Shown here: piece after piece, positions 54,111 to 64,000 of the stretch
Position numbering within the stretch: position 1 is the stretch's first letter
Layout: each line of letters opens with the position of its first letter
Notes under the pieces: generated by a model
The model's input: the letters and a program-made list of their open reading frames with translations, nothing else
Database searches by the model: none
What the model was told of the DNA's origin: nothing
Source: Galerina marginata
Lineage: Eukaryota; Basidiomycota; Agaricomycetes; Agaricales; Galerinaceae
Direction: 5' to 3'
Assembly (NCBI GenBank): GCA_023014335.1
Contig: JAECYW010000020.1
Coordinates: forward strand, 1 to 64,000
DNA: 64,000 bases
Position numbers and translations under genes: made by a program

Positions 54111-56559
54111 TGTTCTGTTTACAATCGACTACCCGTGTTGCGATGTTAACACGTCGCTGTTCTATTTTGGTTTTTGAATTTATAACATGTATTTTCTTCG
54201 GCAGTTCTCAAACCAGCCGAACGTCAAAAATATGCAAGCGCTGGGCGGGCGTCGGGGACGGCTGACCACTGCCCATTGGACATGTATTGGTTGAATTTGT
54301 ACAAAAAAAAGACCTGAACAAACACTCAAGCCTGGATATCTGTCAGTTCTGTAAGTTTCACGCAAAGCGGGGATGTCTAATGCGCCGGATGCGCCGCCAA
54401 TTGGCCATCTGCCGAATCTGCCGCGGATGCTTAGGCAGCACTTAGGGTATCTTAGGGTGTTGCCGCCGTCTGCACTGCCTAAATCCCAGATTCTTTGGGT
54501 CAGTCAACAGGCCGGCATCTCGCGCTTTCCATTTTCGGAAGATTTTCCAAGTATTTCCGTCGTTGATTCGTACATTCATGCTCTGCTGTCCGGTGCCTCG
54601 CTAACGTGCGCAATAGCTTCTCTATTGCATACTAACATAACCGCCGGGCATCGTATATTCAACCAACACCTCCGCTCGAGCCAACAACAAAAGTGCGACG
54701 ATGACCTCCGTGCGAATGGTGATGGATCCTGAATTACACCGAGGGAGAGGTGCCAGGTGTTTCACCGCCAGTTATCCATCGTACAGCTCCCTACTCACCC
54801 CCTCTTTCGTGGAGGATAGTGCTTATCACCTCCTTTCCGGCCTCTGTCTGCCTCTGTCTGCCTCTGTCCCCTCCTAGTGGTACAGATATCATGACGACCC
54901 CTGCCATGTCAATGCAGGTCCTTGGGTCAACGCCATTCGCAGCCATGCACTATCATCAGTCTGCCATCCTTGTGCCTTCAACGACGGCCCCGAGGGCCTG
55001 CCGCTGCACCTCCGTTGCTGAATCCGCAACCTGCACCTGTCGACCTGTTACGGCAGAGGATGAGAAGTCCAAAACAGTGGAGGCACGGCCTACGCTGGAA
55101 CTCAGCACGTTCTACTTCGACAAGCCCGACGTGGCGAGCCTCCTGGACATCGAAACCGCCGAACCACGCGATTGCGAAGCTCAAAAAGGCTGTTGTCGAG
55201 AACACCGCGATTGAGGAGCGTGGTCTCGATCCAGCTCCAGTCGAGGCCGCTCCTTCCGCAGCAGAACCTGAGGCACAAACCTGAGTGCACCACCAGGAAG
55301 TGCGAGGCCCGACGTCGGAACCCACGTATGGCGCAGCAGTGATGCCTTCTTATTCCTCCCTTCTTACTCCTCTTTCCTTGGTCACGACGCGAACATCAAC
55401 GTGTGGGATCTGGGTCGGTCCCATCTTGTCATCGCATGAGCAGAAGCCCTTGGTTTGGCGCGGGAATGGGCATGTTATGCATGATCTTTGGGCGACGAGT
55501 ACGGTGGATCTTGCAAGTCGTGGTCAGGACGACGAGGAACACAGGATGTATACGGTGTATTGCCCGAGGGTGGGCACGAAGATGCCAGTTCGGGGGAGAG
55601 TATTAGGTATGTTACTTGTGACGTTCCTTTTGTGTCCTTACTCACTGACTCCTGTACATTACCTTTCCCGGTCCACACGGCCATAATTGATGGTCCCGTT
55701 CGCGGTCCCAATCCCGAGTCTCCCGTTCATTCAGATGCATCACAGTACGCGGTTGCTTCTGCCTTTAGCTTCCCGCTGACCTCATTCACCCGTTGCAGGC
55801 ACGACCTTCAGCCCACTGCGAGGACGTCAAATTTCCATGACCAATCATGAATACACCACCGGTATCGTCCTGGCTCTGCCTCCTTTCCTACAGCTTAGGA
55901 GCCACACCACCGCTCCACTACCCAAAGAGGATGACGGCGCTGCTGCTATCGCCATCTCTGGCCCACGCCGCCGCTGTCGCCTCCGACGCCGATGCAGGTG
56001 ACGCCACGCGGCTGCCCACCGCTTCCTCTGCCCAGTTGCTCGTTGTTCGGCATCTTGCTTAGGTCGCAGCTGCCTCTCAAGCACAGGTTTAAAGGCGAGC
56101 AGCCCCAACGTGTCAGCTGCCAAAGTGCGCATAGTGTATGGCGGCTCGAGCACTACTGGCTCGGCTCTGTAGGGGTTAGAGCACAGGAGGGGGCCAACAT
56201 TGGAGGGAGCAGCAGTCCAGATCTACTTAAGTACAGTAGTAGATAACCACATTATTTTTTTACATAGAACACCTTGGAGTGAAAGAAAAAAAGGACTCGA
56301 ATATGCCATGCTATGCAACGGCCCACAAAACAAGCACTTAGTACTGAACTCGATGTTGTAAAATAAGAGTTTTTCATTCAAGTCATAGCTACGTGATACA
56401 CAGGTTTGCCAAGTTTTTATAGTACGACTGGTGGAGAGAAGGCGATTGGAGAAAGAAATAAGTGAAAATGCAGAATGCATAAGAACTGTAATATTCGAGT
56501 GCCGTGAAAGCACATGATCCCCTCAGACGGTCACATGCACTGCGGTTTAAATTCTAATC
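54111..56559. other. GC-rich region, no firm gene
   Basis: Open frames on both strands overlap (54373-54732, 54750-55214, 55285-55686) without recognisable domains. The 10-bp word GCCTCTGTCT repeats three times near 54841-54868. A short NVWDLGRSHL-like string near 55400 recalls a WD repeat but has no neighbours of that kind. Confidence 0.25.
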
Positions 56560-57365
56560 AAATCTGATCTCAGCGATCCCGTCTCTTTTTTTTTTGCTCA
56601 ACTTGATTGTTCCAATCGCGCCTTCGCAGACTGAAAAAAAGCCTCAAGGTAAGATATTGTTTTCTGCTGATTGGAAGAGGCTCTTGGGCTATGCATCTCT
56701 GCTGGCTTCGCGCGTTAGCCCTCAAACCTGGGGGAGGTTCGTGAAACCAGGAGACATGACAGGCTCATTTACATCTGCCCTCTCACGATTTTTTTGCTGC
56801 TGGTTTGGCAATTTAACCCTCATACCTGGGGGAGGCTTGTCAAACGAGCAGCCAAGTAAAATGGAGGGGCCTACCGTGTCATGAAAACGAGTATGCTGAT
56901 TTACCTTTTGCTTTTTTCCGTCGTTCGCGCTCTGAAAATTTGGAATAGAACATCGGTAAGTTTATCCTGACGGCTGAAATTTATTTTGATTAAGAACATG
57001 CTACGCTTAGGAGTTTATTTGCGCTCTAGTGCGATGCCCAGCAGTAAGTCGGTGTTCACCTTTGCCTTGATGCCCGACATTAACCGCGGTCATTGAGCAG
57101 GCCCCGCCGCTCATGCAAAGAATGGGGTAAGCATCAAAGAATGGGGTAAGCATCCAACCAGTTGTAGTTTTCGTTTAATCGTTTTCGTTTATCAGCCCAG
57201 CACCTGTACCGAATTCGGTGCGCAATGCGCATCGTTATGATTAAAAATTGGAGGTTAATGTTGCTAATTTTTTCGTGTCCGAACAGGTACATCGGAGAGG
57301 TATCTCATAAAGCAGGTAAGTGTGTTGTGTGTGACGCAAATTGGAAGGCTTAACTTCTACATCAG
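56560..57365. other. possible 5' exons of the TET/JBP gene
   Basis: Short exon-like pieces with donor/acceptor signals precede the dioxygenase, for example YLIKQ before GTAAGTGT near 57315. Two ~40-bp stretches around CCTGGGGGAGG (about 56728 and 56827) are direct repeats about 100 bp apart. The true start of the gene was not determined. Confidence 0.3.
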
Positions 57366-58858
57366 CTTCGGTCTGGCAAGTCCTACCTTGTCAAACAGGC
57401 TTACAACGTTCATAAATCGCCTCGCTCTCTTGACCTACCTGCGCTACTGAGAGAATCTACTGCGAAGGAAGAGGAATGTCTAAACATGCACGAAGACGAT
57501 CTCCCGCCAATTCCGCTGCCGTCGTTAGCGCCTGCACGCCCATGTATCGGCGTAGAAGAACCCGTGATGCAACCGGCCGCGCTTCCAACGGCCTCTTGGT
57601 TCTATTCCAGGCCCGCAGGCGTTACAATGTCCTTGAAACATGCCAGCAGAAAGCGTAAGCGCCAGGAGACGCGTGCTGAACATGGCTATACGCTTCGGCC
57701 AGAGGTCATTGAAAAGCATATTGTTCCCGCTGCCTCAGCACCTAAGCGCATCGATCTTAACCTCTCAGAATTACCGGCCGCCCAGGGGGCTTACGTTGGG
57801 AAACCGCAGAAACAGTCGGATGCAGAGACACTGTGGACACCAGAAATGCTTGTTGAAGCGTTTGGGTTTGAACATAAGAGATGGAATGGGGTGTAAATCC
57901 AACTCTTTTTTCTTCATTCCCCCACACCGACTCACCATGTGTTTTAGTGACCCATTTGTCTTGGTTAATCAGGATAATTACATCTATGCTTACTTCGTTG
58001 GAAGGCCTAACGACGACACATATGTCGCAGATGCTGAGGAGCTTTACGACATCCTGAAGGCGGAAGGAGCTAACTTAGGGCCTGTTGCTACTCATCGGCG
58101 AGGGCGATTCCATGCGATCAACGCTGGCATAACACACAATAATGGAACTACCGAACCTATAAACCGGGACAATAAAGAATACAACGCCTTGGTTGATCGA
58201 CTTCTTGCTGACCGGCGGCTGCAGCGACTAGCTGCTTTTGCAACAAGTAAGTGGCCTCCCTTGCGCTCGGACTGATAGTTTGTCGCTGACTAGCTTTGCA
58301 GCATCTTTCCGAGCTTGGGCTCCTAAGCTCTATACCTACTATAAAAGTTACCTTGACCGTCTTTTTGAGGGAATGCCCTGGCTTCGACGGATCTTTGATC
58401 ACAGCATCTTTACAACTGCCGCATTCAATTTTGGGCCAAATGTCTGCACGTTTAAGCACCGTGATGTCTCTAACCTCCCGTTTGGCCTCTGTGGAATCCA
58501 GGCACTTGGCCGTTTCAACCCTAAAACAGGTGGACAGATTATTCTATGGGAAGCCCGCCTTGTTGTTGACTTTCCTCCTGCTTCCCTTATCTTCATCCCA
58601 TCTGCCACCATCACCCATTCTAACTGCATAATCGCTGATGGTGAAGAACGTGCCTCTTTCACTCAGTATTGCCCGGGCGGATTATTCCGCTGGGTTGACT
58701 ACGGCTTCCAACTGGAGGCTGATCTGAAGAAGAAGAACCCAGTGCTCTACCAGGATGTTTTGCACCTCCGACCACATAGGTGGGCAATGGGCCTGCAACT
58801 ACTAAGTAAGCCACAGGACTTTATGAACATCGTCTCCGATCTTTCACAAGTAGACTAG
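57366..58858 (+). CDS. TET/JBP-family 2-oxoglutarate/Fe(II) dioxygenase
   Basis: Proteins of this family oxidise 5-methylcytosine or thymine in DNA and are greatly expanded in agaricomycetes, often with KDZ transposons. Exon (LRSGKSYLVKQAYNVHKSP...) continues to HKRWNG. A ~50-bp intron joins it to DPFVLVNQDN...GRPNDDTYV, and a second joins ATT to SFRAWAPKLY. The double-stranded beta-helix shows the metal ligands H-x-D in FKHRDVSN (about 58450), then LPFGLCGIQALG, GGQIILWE, the distal His in ITHSN, and the 2OG-binding Arg in ERASFTQY, then GGLFRWVDYGF. All catalytic residues are present. It ends TAG 58858. The N-terminus is incomplete as annotated. Confidence 0.8.
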
Positions 58859-59711
58859 CCAGGTGTCTTGTAGATATGTCATTTCCAACAAACAAATAGT
58901 TTATTGTTTCAAGATATTTATTTTCTTGGGTCCTCGGTCCTTGGGCTAATCAACAGAACTCGACACTAAGGCTAAGGCTGCTTACGTCATGTGCCTCGCC
59001 CAAAACAGGACCGTTTTCAGTCAAGGCAGAGTGGCAACTCAGGTACGGCTAAGGTAGCTAAGGTACAAAACATACATTCACAGAACCGCCTTAAAGATCT
59101 TTATCGAATGGTACCAATTTCAAGAGTCACTTTGTGCTACCAAATGACGCCAATGAACTGCATGCGAGCCTTTAGTAAGTAAGTCCAAACAATGTCAGCT
59201 GGACGTTATCGTTCGGGTCCATACGTCCAAATCCATAGTAGTAGTAGTGCGCAAGTTCAAAGCCCAGGTACTATGATCATTAGTAGTTTACAACCTCCAG
59301 GTATCTAATAATTACAAGAAACAAAATACCCAAGTATATGTGTATTAAAGATGTAGCTATCTATGAGGGAATTGAAAGACGGGAGAGACAATCAAAATAA
59401 AACATTGAAATCAGAAGTGTAATTAAATGAAGGGATATGCGTAATCTATGAGATGAATGCGAGAGAGCGTGTTAAATGAGGTTTGAGACCTCGTAGGTGT
59501 AAGGAATATATAACACATTGTGAGAACACAAAAAAAACAACAGGGTGTAACATTGATCCATCCAACACCTGTTTGAGCTCGAAGAACCAAGGAGAAGGCA
59601 ATGGTGGTGACACTGCCAATTAACGAATATCAAACCTTCTAACAGCTGACCACGGGTCCTCGGAGAGGTTTATGCTCGCAGAGAAAGAGCGCCTGTGAGC
59701 TTCCGGGGCTG
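58859..59711. other. intergenic, no gene seen
   Basis: AT-rich, with no open frame of note. It is likely the terminator and promoter space of the neighbours. Confidence 0.3.
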
Positions 59712-61038
59712 TCACGAGCCCTTGTTGCGACTCCTCCCAGAATTTGATGAGCCCGCAACGTCAACGTCAGTGGTTGAGTCATTTTGTTGACCAGATGAAA
59801 AGCTTAAGATCGCATCAGCCGCCTCATAGTTATCAGCATTATATGTACCCCACCATCTGGCATCATTCTCATCCATGAAGCTGACGCTGGAATCATCTAG
59901 TCTATAGAAGAAGTTAATGAGCGGTTGAGAAATACACAAGAAGTTGATGCAAGGGATACCTGAGCCTTTGCCGCTACTAATAATGACAGGCTTTGTGCCT
60001 TTCCTGGGTCGAGACCCAGTCATAGCTACGGAGGAGTAATTAGCTATTGGACTGGAAGAAAAAAGAATGGAGACATACAGCTGTAAGCCTGGTGTGCTTT
60101 GCTTCACGCTTATCTGACTCAGACACCTTGTCTTCCGAGAAATCCACCAGAGCCAGAAGGCGAGCGTCTTCGCTTCTCCGATGCGCGACGTAACCGGGGG
60201 TTATTTGATCCAGCTTTACCAATCCTGACAACCGGAGGAGCTGGAATTTGCAGAATATGGCGGGGCTTGGACCAGGACTGAATAATGATGGGTGGAGTTG
60301 GAGTTGGACATCTTGTCGCTGAGATGAATATGACAAGGTGAATGTAAAAGCACAAAACAAAACACTTGCTAAAGAAGTGCCCACACTGTCGCGGAGAAGG
60401 CGGTATTCGGAACAATCAAAATCCTTGTATAGGATTTGAGAGCAGGCAGCCAGGCCGACCTTGACTCGTAGGGCGATGCTCCTGCTTCTTCATCATCACT
60501 GTAAGTTTCAGAGATGACAGTATCTAGGTATAGAACGAGGATTGGAGGGTTTGGATACAGAGCCTCGGTAACCTCCTCATACGACCACTCTGAAAAACTC
60601 AAAGCTTGTGGGATCATGTGGAATGGCAGAAACGACTTGTGCCTTCAGGATCATCAAGCCAAGGGGACCTGGGGTCATGTCTAGAGAAGGCAGTCCGCTA
60701 AGTCGGGCCGGAAGGAATCATCTTCGACTCTGCGAAAGGGAGAAATCTAGCGTTTGGCTATGGGATGAAAAGGATAAAAAAGAATGGCTCTTGCCTTGAC
60801 GATGCCATCCGGAATGAAGTTGATTCCACCAACAAAATACTTAGAGGACTAAAGAAGAAAGACAAGCTAAGTGAATCGTAAGAGCAATCAGCAAATATAT
60901 TATTACCTGCTGTGTTTGTTTTCCTTTCCTTTCTGTGGGCCGAGGGCCACTTTCGCTGTCGTAGTGGATCGTGAACCTAGCGCACCTGGACGAACCCCGC
61001 TCATGTTCACAATCGTTTCCTGATAGCCAGGTTGACAT
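59712..61038 (-). CDS. multi-exon unknown protein, splicing partly unresolved
   Basis: The ATG at 61038 gives MSTWLSGNDCEHERGSSRCARFTIHYDSES...KGKQTQQ, joined by a ~58-bp intron to SSKYFVGGINFIPDGIVK. A segment of about 200 bp could not be threaded. Further exons read WSYEEVTEALYPNPPILVLYLDTVISETYSDDEEAG (60590-60470), a Pro/Arg-rich stretch with EKRRRSP, TGSRPRKGTKPVIISSGKGSG, and the last exon LDDSSVSFMDENDARWWGTYNADNYEAADAILSF, ending TGA 59712. The acidic and Trp-rich C-terminus suggests a soluble nuclear protein. No family was recognised. Confidence 0.35.
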
Positions 61039-62402
61039 CACCTTGTTTCAATGGAGGCAAAGTGACCGAGGACAAGATAATGCTAGGGCTCTTGGAGTAT
61101 CAGCCAACTGGGTGTGTCGCTAATAGAAACCTTGACATTGATCGATTTTTTGACACTGTTGGAAACGAAGTCGGTTCAACATCTTCTGAGCCCAAAGATA
61201 TGGTCATTATATCATTGTCATCACGATCCTCTTCAGGAGTAGTGAATGTCCCGGACAACCCCCAGGTAAAAAATCCTAACCAGTAGCCGCACCCGACAAA
61301 AACCCCGTACCTGTAGCTCACGGCTACGGATTTTGGCGGGTGAGGGTAGGCGGTATGCGAAAACCCGAAGGTTAACATTACCCATGATAGGGTAGTGTCT
61401 AAATGGATGTAAAGTTGGCAAAAGTGACCTCGCCAATGCATCCAGAACGTCTATTGACGATTGGATGAACATCTGCGAGGATCAATGCCGCTCTCCGAGC
61501 GACGATGCTGTGGTTGTCACATTGACACCGAAGACGACGGGGTGGGTTGGTGGCTGCTAACAATCACGAGTGAACGGTATCGCACAACAGGGGACAGAGG
61601 CAACACCAAAATCTTGAAGAGTACTAGTGTAGTTGGCAGGTGCATCCCATTCAACAATGGGGGACTGTGATGTCGGGAGAGTTGAAGGAGGGCCAGAGGC
61701 CACAGAGGAGGGCAGTAAGCTCAGAATTTAGCCTGCATGAAAAAGGAAGGGCGGGGTACATAAGTAGCACCGTGCGAGCTCCATTGCGACGTACCTGGCA
61801 CCTATTCCTCCTCGCGCCGCCCTCCTACATTGCGCCTCTACTACACGGCGAGCAGGTTGGCTTCGAGTTCTTTCGCCATCGGCATGGAGACCGAGGTTGG
61901 CCGTGTCGATTGCAATGGCCGTTCGAATTGGAGATGATGGTGAGGGAGAGAAAGGTGTACTCAACAGCGGCGGACTTACTAAGTATTCCCATGTGGTGAT
62001 TGTAAACTCCGATGGCGCTCTGTGATACCCGCCTGCCGGGTACGGGTTGGGTAAGGCTATACCCTGCCAATCACATCCAGCTTGCGTAAAAGCCTGGAAG
62101 TCCATCTGGTTAACCGCAACATTGAAGCATTTAATTGTCATAACCCATTTACCATCACAGAAACAGTTCACTCGACGTCATTTCGACAATTTTTTCAAAG
62201 CAGAGGAAGTCATTAATTACTATGTAACGGAGAATGAGTTATCGATGGGTTGACTACTATAAATGTGTGTTATTTACAGCAAAGACGATCTAAACTAAGA
62301 GGCGAGTCCCACAATAACTACGATCGCCAGCGGCGCTTGCGCAGACTCGCATCCTGAATGGGTCGAAAGAATTTTCAGAGTGTGCTACTTGTTGATCCTG
62401 AC
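61039..62402. other. no firm gene
   Basis: A minus-strand frame 61100-61441 ends in TVSKNRSMSRFLLATHPVG and could be an upstream exon of the preceding gene. GTAGC/GGCTAC words cluster near 61285-61330. No RNA gene was seen. Confidence 0.2.
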
Positions 62403-62735
62403 TTATGCTTCGCTTATTTGATGGCGGAGAACGTTCAGGTTCATGGCGATTATGTAGGCGCAAGTGGCAGCAAACATGAAGGTGATGAAATAGAAGACGG
62501 CGGTGACGGCAATGATCGGGATTGTGATGGTGGTGATGATAACAGTGGTGGCGGCGATGATGAGGATGACGACAACGAAGATCAGCTAGAGATAGCGCTC
62601 GTTTGTGAGCTGCCAACGCCTTATCAACTCCGCCTGCTGGGCAAGCCGCCGTCTTTCGGTCATTTCTGTCTTCCCTTTTCCAGGAGCATCGATGTTATTC
62701 TTCAAGCGAAACTCCCGTTTTGCCTGGTTTACCAT
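62403..62735 (-). pseudogene. small membrane protein with an in-frame amber codon
   Basis: The ATG at 62735 opens 50 codons of a basic, helical segment (KREFRLKNN...TERRRLAQQAELIRRW...NERYL). TAG 62586-62588 follows. The same frame then continues for 60 codons of strongly hydrophobic sequence (LIFVVVILIIAATTVIITTI...AVFYFITFMFAATCAYIIAM) to TAA 62403. Charged helix plus two membrane segments make sense as one protein. Either the TAG is a recent nonsense change, or it is read through (context TAG CTG), or the hydrophobic part is reached by a splice I cannot see. The opposite-strand Gly/Asp-rich frame (62358-62750) is a shadow. Confidence 0.4.
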
Positions 62736-62834
62736 ATGATTGATGGATAGAAAGTGTTAGGTCAGCAGTACGCGCGGCTATTAGGCTATGCAAAGATAAG
62801 TCAGTTCAGCTAATGGTGGGAAAAGACATTAAAC

Positions 62835-63778
62835 CTACTCTGATGGAAGCGTTACCACCTGCCCATTTCCACAGTATTCAAGTGTTCCAACCGCAGCTGA
62901 ACCTCCATTGAAGGTAACAATTGATTTGAGGAGACGCTGGGTTCCTTGGGTTCGTTCAGGCCCTACGAACTCCTCAAATCCTTTGCAATCTAAGATGATG
63001 TGAATTCGAGTAAAAGAACGTGATAGAACAAAAACATACACCTCTGCAGCGGTTAAATTCCGTGAGTCGGATTTTCAAAGGCATCACGGAGATACATTGG
63101 TTCAAAGACGTCATGAAGGGCGACCGCCGTATCACGATGCCATATGTCAGATCGCCCGGTTTGTTATCGATATCTGAAAAAGAAATCATTTATGGGCGAG
63201 TGAGATAAGTTGGAAATATAGAATAGGAAAAGAACTTACGTTATGAGAGTCAATGAGTTCTGCCATAAGTCGAGGTACACTGGTCTTGTTCTCGCCGTTG
63301 ACATGCAGCTACTACATATATTTCAGGCGTTGGTTTTGAGTGAGGGCCAAGACGCTATTGACCATCGCAGATTTAAGAAGGGAGCTAAAGAAATAAGCGA
63401 CGTTAATGATATCTTATTAAGTACTTCGAAACAAATTAACACGTACGGGAGATGCTGGTTCGAACAATATGCATACACGAGAAGAAGGCCTCGCATAGCC
63501 TTGCCGGCCGTGATGGGCATTCGACGACTTCGGATTCCATAAGGAAAGGGGACACTCCTACCAGGACGTGAGAACTAAAGATTTCAAACAACCTTAAGCG
63601 AGAAAGACGCACCGGCATCGAAAAACAGCTCCAAGCCTGTGTATATGCCAAGCCCAGGCCATTCGCCTAGTGCAAACCTCATAACCTCGCATGCAATTCC
63701 AAATCTGTCTCCTTTAGAGCGCCGAGTAATTGAATTTGCGACGCCGGTTACGAAGACAAGATAGTCTTGACTCTTCAT
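62835..63778 (-). CDS. multi-exon unknown protein
   Basis: The minus-strand frame from 63778 reads KSQDYLVFVTGVANSITRRSKGDRF...LGIYTGLELFFDAGASFSL. Further exons read MPITAGKAMRGLLLVYAYCSNQHLP | SLLKSAMVNSVLALTQNQRLKY, then LMAELIDSHN | DIDNKPGDLTYGIVIRRSPFMTSL...FNRCR | DCKGFEEFVGPERTQGTQRLLKSIV..., ending at 62835. The last two junctions are clean introns of about 50 bp. The middle contains stops, so the model is incomplete or the gene is decaying. Nothing identifies its family. Confidence 0.35.
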
Positions 63779-64000
63779 ATATCGGCGGCGGGGTCGGCGG
63801 GAGCCAAGCTTTTGTATCCGGGTCCCATTTCTCCTGCCACGTTGACTGCAGAAAGAAAGCGATCACAAAGTTAGGAGATTAGACCATGCAATAGGCATAG
63901 ATATTACTTACCTAGAAAACAAGACCGTTCGTTATAAATGCAATAAAATGCTCCTTAAACTCGAGAGCAAACCTGGTTGCGAACAAAGGCAAGCACTTCG
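63779..64000. other. window edge, no gene assigned
   Basis: Probably the upstream part of the preceding minus-strand gene. Nothing else was seen. Confidence 0.25.

Noticed and set aside
55285..55690. WD40-like fragment
   Set aside because: Only one short VWDLG-like string across frames, with no second repeat or consistent reading frame.
62358..62750. Gly/Asp-rich + strand ORF of 130 codons
   Set aside because: Low-complexity shadow of the hydrophobic minus-strand frame; GTT/ATC-rich codons read backwards give Asp and Gly.

Overview
The window is nuclear DNA of a filamentous basidiomycete, most likely an agaricomycete. Genes have many 45-60 bp introns with GT...AG ends and CTAAC/CTGAC-like branch sites, a TET/JBP dioxygenase and recurrent agaricomycete families are present, and transposable elements of several kinds are nested in one another. 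No tRNA, rRNA or CRISPR array was recognised.

Layout. 1-8.5 kb: purine-rich sequence holding an 882-bp inverted-repeat element, a broken zinc-finger/PHD-like gene, and a 4.8-kb block bounded by ~134-bp inverted repeats that carries three small genes (a nucleotidyltransferase-like protein and two unknowns). 8.5-10.58 kb: GC-rich repeat. 10,584-28,706: an 18.1-kb Ty3/Gypsy retrotransposon with 1,744-bp LTRs that differ at only 2 bases. It has PBS, Gag, protease, RT/RNase H and integrase on the + strand, then about 6.4 kb of spliced genes on the opposite strand (20.2-26.6 kb), and two exact copies of the polypurine tract. A ~815-bp non-autonomous element sits between RT and integrase. 28.7-36.8 kb: a second copy of the zinc-finger gene, disrupted by a 656-bp hAT-like element with an exact 8-bp target duplication, then several repeat families. 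36.8-64 kb: mostly host-like spliced genes: an unknown protein with a zinc-knuckle-like motif, a fungal rhodopsin-like seven-helix membrane protein (46.9-48.2 kb), a Pumilio RNA-binding protein (52.0-54.1 kb), a TET/JBP 2-oxoglutarate dioxygenase (57.4-58.9 kb) and several unknowns.

The main candidate for an undescribed system is the antisense gene array inside the giant LTR element. Three neighbouring minus-strand genes share one three-exon, phase-0 architecture with similar exon lengths and a common YG(S/T)... to ...YxxW core. A fourth, more distant gene has related exons plus a six-cysteine motif and an acidic tail. The array is divided by an internal second polypurine tract.

A second theme is CpG decay. 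Both differences between the LTRs, and all three differences between two 974-bp duplicate segments 29 kb apart, are CpG to TpG/CpA transitions. Three premature TGA codons also look like CGA decay: one is shown directly by the duplicate copy, the others are inferred. This fits cytosine methylation of repeats, in a window that also encodes a TET/JBP enzyme.

Introns were placed by eye from splice signals and frame continuity, so exon boundaries outside the best models are provisional.
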